Below, one piece after another: positions 61,596 to 64,000 of a stretch of DNA of 64,000 nt. Below the pieces are notes generated by a model. That model did not search any database. It had not been told where the DNA came from and was given only the letters and a program-made list of their open reading frames with translations. The stretch's first letter is position 1; the number at the start of each line of letters is the position of its first letter. The stretch covers positions 186,001 through 250,000 of the forward strand of contig JARBJD010000085.1 in NCBI GenBank assembly GCA_033064195.1, read 5' to 3'. The position numbers were made by a program, and so were the translations under genes. Origin of the DNA: Blattamonas nauphoetae (lineage: Eukaryota > Preaxostyla > Oxymonadida).

Positions 61596-64000
61596 ATGGC
61601 GGCGACACTGAAATTTGTCACAGACAGCATCACGAAAATAAGAGAGCTATTTCCAAACACCACCTTTGAATTCAAGGATGAACATGGCTATGATCGAACA
61701 TATAATCCAAACATTAGAAACTACAAACATCATCGTGCATATCTCCTGTCAATGCTCAAGAATCCAGATCTCCATTTTGAAGGAGAGATAAGGAATATTA
61801 CCAACTATCAGATTGATGATTTTATTCACAAACTGGAAGAGCACAATAACAATGCAATGATGAATGAAGAAGACAGCAAAGCAAGAATGCAAATCATGAA
61901 AGAAAATCCAAGAGTGAACAAAGATGAACTGAAAAAGCAAGTGTTCAAAATGACGTGGAAACTGAAATCAATTGAAGAGAAGCTGATGGATCATTGGATG
62001 AAGAATCTGTTAATCATTCAGAAGAAAAATGAACAAATGGAAAGAGAGAAGTACAGACATTTGATGGATTTGAAGAATGCATATTACTTGCTGAACCGCG
62101 TGACAAAGCAGCATTCAATTCTTGTCTCATGAATGCACGAAGGAAGTTCAAAAGAATGAGGTCGAGAAGGTTGAGGATAATGGAAAACCATATCAGTTGT
62201 ACTTCCACAATCACTTGAAGAACGTTGAAGAAATCACAACCTTCATTAAAGCAGTGTTCGACAAAGAGAAAGATCATCCATTCAAGATTTGTATTGACTT
62301 TGGAAAGATCATCGAGAGAAAAGACAAAGATGAGACAACTTACAATGACTTCAGACCAGAATTGGAGAACACATCAAAGAGTTTTCCGACAGTGATAAGA
62401 AGTGCAGGAGACATCAACGAGTATTCAAAATATGCGATCAATCTGATCAAAGAATCACAAGAGAGAACACTGATGGATACGAAGACAATGTACATCGCAT
62501 TCCACTCCATTCTGGTTGCAGTCTATCGATTCCCAGTCGCAGGAAAAGCTAATGCAATTCTCACTGAACACATCAAAACGAGGAATGTTCGGTACATCGA
62601 TTCTGAGTACAATATCTGCTTCTTTCAAGCTCTTTCATTCCTCACACTTCCTGAAGTTCAAGGTAAGAAAATATCAATCAATATGAGGAACAGTGAAGCC
62701 TACAGATTGTTCGCACAATGGATGAATCTCACTCATCTCCAATCTCGACAATTGACTCCACATCTTCAGAAGTTTCCTGGGTTTGATATTGCATGCGATA
62801 TTGAGAAAGCAATGATTCAATTCAACATCACAGTTCACATTTATGAATTTGACGAAGACAAGAAGAAGTACCCGAACTCTAGTTCGACTAGTGACCCCCA
62901 AAGGGGTCGTTACTTCCTCAGTCAATCGTACATCAACGACAATGATGATGCAAGAGTTCTTCCCATTCTGATGATTCCACTTACAGCCACACTCGTTCAT
63001 GTGATGTTTATTGTAGATCCTGAGAAAATCACTGGATACAAACTCTGCCCATATTGTCAATCAAGAGGATTCCAAGTGAAGAATAAAAACTTCAGTAGAG
63101 ATTTTGAGAAGCATCTCAGAGAGTGCAAAGAACTTGATGGAAAACATGTGAAGAAGATCTCACTTGATAAGACACCAAGACCATATGTTCCACATATTCT
63201 CAACAATAGAACATTTGAATTTCTGATGGCACACAAGAGACAAGACGAATTCAAACCAACACAATACTACATCACTTACGATTTCGAAACCATGGAAGAT
63301 CTCATTCTTGACAATTTATTCTCTGATGACAACACACAACTGATCTCACACTTGAAGCCTCTCTCCGTTGCATCTGCAATCAAAACAAAATCAGGTGTGA
63401 AGTCAATCTACTTTGATCTTCGAGATGGAAAGGACTTTGTGAAGCAATGGATCAGAGAACTCTTCAAATATGCTGAGACAGTACGAGATGACAACATGTA
63501 TGAAGATCCTGAAATACCCTCTCAGAATGAAGTCAGTGTGATTGGGTTCAACAGTTCCAGATTCGACATCAATCTCATCTTCCGAGATCTCGTTGACAAG
63601 GATTGGAAAGTGGTGAGCTTCCTTGGATCCACAACGAAGTACAAACAAGTACTGATCCGACATGAGAAGACACAACAGGTTCTTCGCTTTATTGACATGA
63701 TGTCGTATACCGGACCAATGACTTTGGATAATGCAGTCAAAGCTTTCGGAGGAAACACTACACTCCAGAAATCATTCTTTGCTTACGAATCATTCGACTC
63801 ATCAGACTACGATACAGTGCTGAGCAAACAAGAACCATTCTCCAAATATGAATTCTATTCGAGTCTGAACAACAGTGAAATGTCCGACAGTGACTACCAA
63901 ATGTACCTTGATGATTGGAACAAACAAGGATTCAAGAACCGTTGGGAATATCTGAAATTCTACAACATCAGAGATGTCGAATGTATGATTGCACCTCTGG
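61596..64000 (+). CDS. Protein-primed DNA polymerase B region (N-terminal part), Polinton-type
   Basis: Most of this region encodes the N-terminal part of a protein-primed family B DNA polymerase. Visible: a Cys/His pair-containing stretch near 63040-63130, the exonuclease I motif in ITYDFETMED (~63270), exonuclease II in GFNSSRFDINLI (~63545) and exonuclease III in YNIRDVECMI (~63960). The polymerase palm motifs would lie beyond 64000. The leading part (61596-62132) has no recognised domain and may be the amino-terminal region or a separate small gene. About one break or gene boundary is seen. Confidence 0.7.

Larger units (their letters stand above)
61141..64000 (+). mobile_element. Polinton/Maverick-type element, partial, runs off the window
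   Basis: A protein-primed family B DNA polymerase region preceded by small frames on the same strand is the signature of Polinton-like elements. Terminal inverted repeats, integrase, capsid and packaging genes are not in view, so the left boundary is uncertain and the right one lies beyond 64000. It looks fairly young, because the frames seen are mostly open, with about one break at most (which could equally be a gene boundary). Confidence 0.65.

Overview
This is eukaryotic protist DNA. The genes are intron-rich, and many introns are very short (about 20 to 50 nt, 5' ends GTxTG/GTATC, pyrimidine-rich 3' ends). TAA, TAG and TGA all serve as stops. The mix of lineage-specific helical-repeat (ARM-like) protein families, giant beta-helix surface receptors with kinase-like tails, C2H2 arrays, DNA transposons and a Polinton-type polymerase fits a metamonad, and an oxymonad such as Blattamonas is my best guess. 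That guess rests on gene style, not on a database match.

Layout. 1-17.2 kb (+ strand): a tandem family of a ~357-residue ARM-like protein, with two whole copies (986-2059, 8317-9387), one 5'-truncated copy (2921-3715) and two copies each split by a DNA transposon (4808-6790, 13464-15347). The copies share a promoter-proximal block and a 3' block, with 38-bp minisatellites between them. 10.6-13 kb, 19.9-28.4 kb and 30.0-32.8 kb (- strand): three copies of a two-gene unit, a C2H2 zinc-finger gene followed by a Cys-rich gene with a SETD9-like SET domain. The middle zinc-finger gene is cut by three unrelated DNA transposons, and a fourth sits just upstream. 17.2-19.5 kb: a Ser/Thr kinase gene with a decayed coiled-coil tail. 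28.4-35.3 kb: a truncated and a full-length copy of a distant ARM-like paralogue, produced by a 4.37-kb tandem duplication. 35.4-41.8 kb: a ~2,000-residue ARM-repeat gene. 42.0-44.8 kb: AP-1/AP-2 beta-adaptin, the one clear housekeeping gene. 44.9-47.5 kb: a pyruvate-decarboxylase-like ThDP-fold protein that has lost its catalytic residues. 47.9-56.1 kb: a giant beta-helix/Ig-like receptor with a pseudokinase tail. 56.1-61.1 kb: gene-poor, AT-rich and repetitive. 61.1-64.0 kb: the start of a Polinton-type element with a protein-primed DNA polymerase, running off the window.

The most striking point is that five DNA transposons of four or five different kinds sit inside coding exons with exact target-site duplications, and that removing each element plus one duplication leaves an open, in-frame gene every time. 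Either the insertions are very young (or present on only some chromosome copies), or the elements are removed precisely before expression. The paired C2H2-array and SET-like genes, amplified and diversifying in the same transposon-rich stretch, are the best candidate here for an undescribed system, possibly element recognition and silencing. No function has been shown.
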